Shown in pieces: positions 3,844-5,076 of a stretch of 5,076 bases of DNA. The stretch lies in the NCBI GenBank assembly GCA_938005345.1, contig CALLNG010000232.1, forward strand, positions 1 to 5,076, in the 5' to 3' direction. Position 1 is the stretch's first letter. Each line of letters opens with the position of its first letter. Under the pieces are notes generated by a model. That model was given only the letters and a program-made list of their open reading frames with translations, had not been told where the DNA came from and made no database searches. The position numbers and the translations under genes were made by a program. Source of the stretch: an uncultured Clostridia bacterium (GTDB lineage Bacteria > Bacillota > Clostridia > RUG12999).

Positions 3844-5076
3844 TTACAAAGAGGCTTTCCATTGTTTCAAATCAACTGTTTTGCCGCTCAGGCGGGAATC
3901 CTCTGCTGCAAAGGAAAGTGCGTGGCTTTCTGCTGAAACAACAATATCGGTTAACGAAGAAGAAGTTTCTTCGCCGCGAAGCAAACGGACAAAATCGCGC
4001 ATGATGCCGGTATCGCCGCCGCCGTGACCGCCGGAGGCGGCCGTTGGATAATAAAAAGTGCTAGACTCTGTTTCAAAGTCGCGGATTTCTATAATATCTT
4101 CTCCGTGCAAACCGTCACCCATAATAGCACGCATTTCGCCTTTTGTCCCCATAATCTTCAGACTTCGGTCAATGCGGGAGGTAAAGGCACACATCGTAAA
4201 GGATACGGTTACACCGTTTTCAAAACTAAGATTGACAACTTGATGATCCACCACATCGTTATCACATTGAAATACACAACGACCGTATGGACTGGTTTTT
4301 AAGATTTCAATAATTTGTTCTGGCGTAGGATTGTTGCAAACACCACTGCATACGGCATCGCGCATCCAACCGAAAGGCCCATCGATATAGACATGCGGTG
4401 CATAATAAGGACAGGTGCCGCTGTGCGGACAGCCATCTAAACAACGAGCAGGAGCGCCTGCTGGTGCATTGGATTTTTTGAAATAGGTAAGGCTGCCAAA
4501 AGAAGAAACCTGCCGGCAGGCACTCCCCACCAACCAATAGATTAAATCCATGTCATGGCAGCTTTTGGCGAGAATCATCGGACTGCTTTCAGCAGTATTG
4601 CGCCAATTTCCACGGACGAAACTATGCGCCTGATGGATATGCCCAACATTTTCACAGTGCAGCATGGATACCATGTCTCCGATTGCGCCATTATCGAGAA
4701 GCTGTTTGATTTTTTTAAATAGCGCTGTATAACGTAGAACATGACAAACTAGAACATGACGATGTAGTTGTTGTGCATATTGCGCTAGTTCATAGCATTC
4801 TTTGGCGGAGGGGGAGATAGGCTTTTCCAACAACAAATGATAGCCGAGTTCCATTGCTTTTTTAGAAGGAACGATATGCATCTGATCCTGTGTACATATA
4901 AACGCCGCATCGGCAAATTTGGGAAGGGAAAATAGTTCTTCATAACTGCTAAAACAATGTTCTTCCGGTATATGATGTTCCATGCGGAGGGTTTGTCGGC
5001 GTTGTTCATTGGGTTCTGCCACACCAACAATTTTTACATCTTGTGGATATTTTTTTGCGTAATCTGCATAGACACA
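3844..5076 (-). CDS. Gfo/Idh/MocA-family oxidoreductase (N-terminus outside window)
   Basis: The frame is open from the window edge (CVYADYAKKYPQDVKIVGVAEP...) to TAA at 3846-3844, giving 410 visible residues. The GTG at 5022 is internal, because the upstream 18 codons already match the family. The glycine-rich nucleotide-binding loop just before would lie outside the window. Family marks in order, counting from the window edge, are: VAEP at the end of beta-2, AAFICTQDQMH, the EKP motif (residues 84-86) that contacts the nicotinamide ring in this family, and AKSCHDMDLIYWLVG with the conserved Lys/His/Asp active-site pattern (K171, H174, D175, D177). A cysteine-rich insert follows (CLDGC...CPYYAP at 212-224, CSGVC at 243-247, C267, C271), then VVDHQVVNLSFENGVTVSF and GGHGGGDTGI. 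Such enzymes oxidise or reduce sugars, inositols or glycosides with NAD(P)H. The substrate cannot be read from the sequence, and no lesion is visible in the gene. Confidence 0.9.
   Translation of the reverse strand, partial: CVYADYAKKYPQDVKIVGVAEPNEQRRQTLRMEHHIPEEHCFSSYEELFSLPKFADAAFICTQDQMHIVPSKKAMELGYHLLLEKPISPSAKECYELAQYAQQLHRHVLVCHVLRYTALFKKIKQLLDNGAIGDMVSMLHCENVGHIHQAHSFVRGNWRNTAESSPMILAKSCHDMDLIYWLVGSACRQVSSFGSLTYFKKSNAPAGAPARCLDGCPHSGTCPYYAPHVYIDGPFGWMRDAVCSGVCNNPTPEQIIEILKTSPYGRCVFQCDNDVVDHQVVNLSFENGVTVSFTMCAFTSRIDRSLKIMGTKGEMRAIMGDGLHGEDIIEIRDFETESSTFYYPTAASGGHGGGDTGIMRDFVRLLRGEETSSSLTDIVVSAESHALSFAAEDSRLSGKTVDLKQWKASL

Noticed and set aside
1..5076. CRISPR arrays, tRNA or rRNA genes, attachment sites
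   Set aside because: No spaced direct-repeat array, cloverleaf or rRNA-like sequence was seen on either strand.

Overview
The window looks like a chromosome segment of a gut-type low/mid-GC Firmicute (Clostridia, probably Oscillospirales or a relative). This is inferred from strong GGAGG-type ribosome binding sites, an IS200-type element, and the MarR / cytidylate-kinase-like / MATE gene order. No rRNA or other taxonomic marker is present, so the assignment is tentative.

Layout: (1) 1-329 (+), the C-terminal end of a DUF2264 protein, closed by an intrinsic terminator (348-377). (2) About 395-1135, an IS200-type (IS200/IS605 superfamily) insertion with hairpins at both ends, a 5'-leader hairpin that buries the tnpA ribosome binding site, and a frameshifted tnpA. 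(3) 1146-3647 (+), a MarR-family regulator, a cytidylate-kinase-like protein and a MATE multidrug/cation antiporter. They sit behind one sigma-A-like promoter and an 18-bp perfect palindrome that is probably the MarR operator. (4) 3725-3776, a long hairpin between convergent genes. (5) 3844-5076 (-), a Gfo/Idh/MocA-family oxidoreductase whose N-terminus lies beyond the window edge.

The main observation is that the middle operon is broken in all three genes while both flanking metabolic genes read cleanly. The lesions I can place are: a -1 shift in marR (near 1566-1572); an exact 10-bp tandem duplication (1790-1809), a TAA nonsense codon (2092), a -1 shift in an A6 run (2124-2129) and a +1 shift in a G6 run (2179-2184) in the kinase-like gene; and a TAA (2306), a -1 shift (about 2592-2606), an exact 5-bp tandem duplication (2832-2841) and a TAA (3450) in the MATE gene. 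Adding the +1 shift in tnpA (about 815-820) gives ten lesions in about 2.7 kb. The single-base shifts lie in or beside short homopolymers and could be sequencing errors. The two clean tandem duplications and three nonsense codons fit genuine pseudogenization better.

If intact, the operon would be a drug- or toxin-responsive efflux module: MarR would bind the palindrome and repress the operon, a ligand would release it, and the MATE protein would export the compound. The flanking DUF2264 and Gfo/Idh/MocA proteins are typical of carbohydrate or glycoside catabolism and appear unrelated to the efflux operon. I see no convincing undescribed system. The points most worth a second look are the palindromic operator, the tandem-duplication lesions, and the structured RNA-like segment between tnpA and the right end of the IS.
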